From positions 1-15,510 of the forward strand of contig SLRW01000071.1 in assembly GCA_007130745.1 (NCBI GenBank): a DNA stretch of 15,510 bases, written 5' to 3'. Position numbers and translations under genes: made by a program. Positions 14,982 to 15,510 of the stretch are shown piece after piece. Within the stretch, counting starts at the first letter, position 1, and every line of letters begins with the position of its first letter. Source of the DNA: Gammaproteobacteria bacterium. GTDB lineage: Bacteria; Pseudomonadota; Gammaproteobacteria; UBA5335; SLRW01. Below the pieces are notes generated by a model. That model worked only from the letters and a program-made list of their open reading frames with translations, did no database searches and was not told where the DNA came from.

Positions 14982-15510
14982 TCTGTCTGCTGCTGGTCGC
15001 TACGCTGACGGGCGCCTGCGCCACGCCGGTGGAGCGCCGCCTGGCTGAAGCCGAGCGCCCTCTGGCGCCGGCGGCAACCGGTGGCGAGCGGGTTTTCGAA
15101 CAGCTCATTAGCATCCGCCACGAGGAGCACAGTCGCCGCTTTATTGCCGCCGGGCAGATCTGCGACGGCGCCATGACTCTGGCGCTGCTGAGCCCCGAGG
15201 GGCTGGAGGTGTTGCGCCTGCGCCATGACGAGCAGGGCGTGCATACCCGCGTCCACCGGGAACTGCCCGACTGGCTGGATGCCGAAGCCATCCTCGCTGA
15301 TATACAGTTTGTTTACTGGCCCGCGGATGCACTGGAACAAGCCTGGAAAACTACCTGGTCACTACATCATGACCACGGCGGCCGCACGCTGTTGCGTCAG
15401 GGTGAAGCCTTCATGCGGGCGGATTTTGAGGGCAACCCGTGGCAAGACAACGTCAGAATCAAGCATCACCGACTGGGCTATGAGCTTGAAATCCGCCCGT
15501 TGCACCATGA
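14963..15510 (+). CDS. DUF3261-like lipoprotein, 3' end beyond window
   Basis: An open frame from ATG at 14963 runs to the window edge (182 residues, no stop seen). The N-terminus MPGRRLICLLLVATLTGAC is a lipoprotein signal with lipobox LTGAC, so Cys19 should be lipidated. The mature part contains a stretch of beta-type sequence (RRFIAAGQICDGAMTLALLS, LEVLRLRHDEQGVHTRV, FVYWPADALEQAW, YELEIRPLHH) resembling DUF3261, a lipoprotein family found in aryl polyene clusters next to the exporter. The length is close to that expected for the family, so little is probably missing. The start lies inside the 3' end of the FAD enzyme gene (19-bp overlap). It likely works at the outer membrane with the LolA-like protein and the exporter. 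Confidence 0.82.
   Translation, partial: MPGRRLICLLLVATLTGACATPVERRLAEAERPLAPAATGGERVFEQLISIRHEEHSRRFIAAGQICDGAMTLALLSPEGLEVLRLRHDEQGVHTRVHRELPDWLDAEAILADIQFVYWPADALEQAWKTTWSLHHDHGGRTLLRQGEAFMRADFEGNPWQDNVRIKHHRLGYELEIRPLHH

Noticed and set aside
1..15510. Mobile elements, tRNA/rRNA genes, CRISPR arrays, long direct repeats
   Set aside because: I looked on both strands and saw none: no transposase-like frames, no regularly spaced repeats, and no tRNA-like fold; the genes fill almost all of the window.

Overview
The window is 15.5 kb of GC-rich, tightly packed bacterial DNA. I read it as the inside of one pigment/lipid biosynthetic gene cluster: an aryl polyene (APE, xanthomonadin-type) type II polyketide cluster with a dialkylresorcinol (DAR) module placed in it. 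The gene set and protein similarities suggest a proteobacterium, probably gamma or beta. The sequence alone does not give a genus. There are no tRNA or rRNA genes, insertion sequences or CRISPR arrays, and no gene-free stretch reaches 300 bases.

There are three transcription blocks. (1) Left, plus strand, 1-2179: the 3' end of an acyl carrier protein (ACP) gene, a complete ketosynthase with a Cys-His-His triad, and a ketosynthase-like chain-length-factor partner. (2) Minus strand, 6024 down to 2157, five coupled genes: a small hotdog (FabA/FabZ-like) protein, DarA (flavodoxin-like resorcinol-forming enzyme), DarB (KAS III-type ketosynthase that builds the cyclohexanedione ring), a small unknown protein, and a BtrH-like acyltransferase with a Cys-His-Asp triad. 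(3) Right, plus strand, 6259 to beyond the window end: ACP, COG4648 membrane protein, AMP-dependent ligase fused to a hotdog domain, MIO-type aromatic amino acid ammonia-lyase, 4HBT-type thioesterase, LolA-like periplasmic protein, MMPL/RND-type exporter, FAD-dependent halogenase/monooxygenase-like enzyme, and a DUF3261-type lipoprotein cut by the window edge. Blocks 2 and 3 diverge from a 234-bp regulatory gap (6025-6258). Blocks 1 and 2 converge and overlap by 23 bp.

Proposed pathway (inference from family knowledge): the lyase makes cinnamate or p-coumarate, the ligase loads it on an ACP, and the ketosynthase/chain-length-factor pair, with a ketoreductase and dehydratases not seen here, extends it to an aryl polyenoyl-ACP. 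The FAD enzyme may halogenate or hydroxylate the aryl ring. DarB and DarA make a dialkylresorcinol. The BtrH-like enzyme is a good candidate for joining the two halves by transferring the polyenoyl group from ACP to a resorcinol hydroxyl, giving a flexirubin- or arcuflavin-like ester. The LolA-like protein, exporter and lipoprotein would move the product to the outer membrane. The most interesting points are this hybrid layout, the candidate ester-forming enzyme, the unknown 139-residue protein coupled to it, and two hotdog domains that lack the usual catalytic acid.
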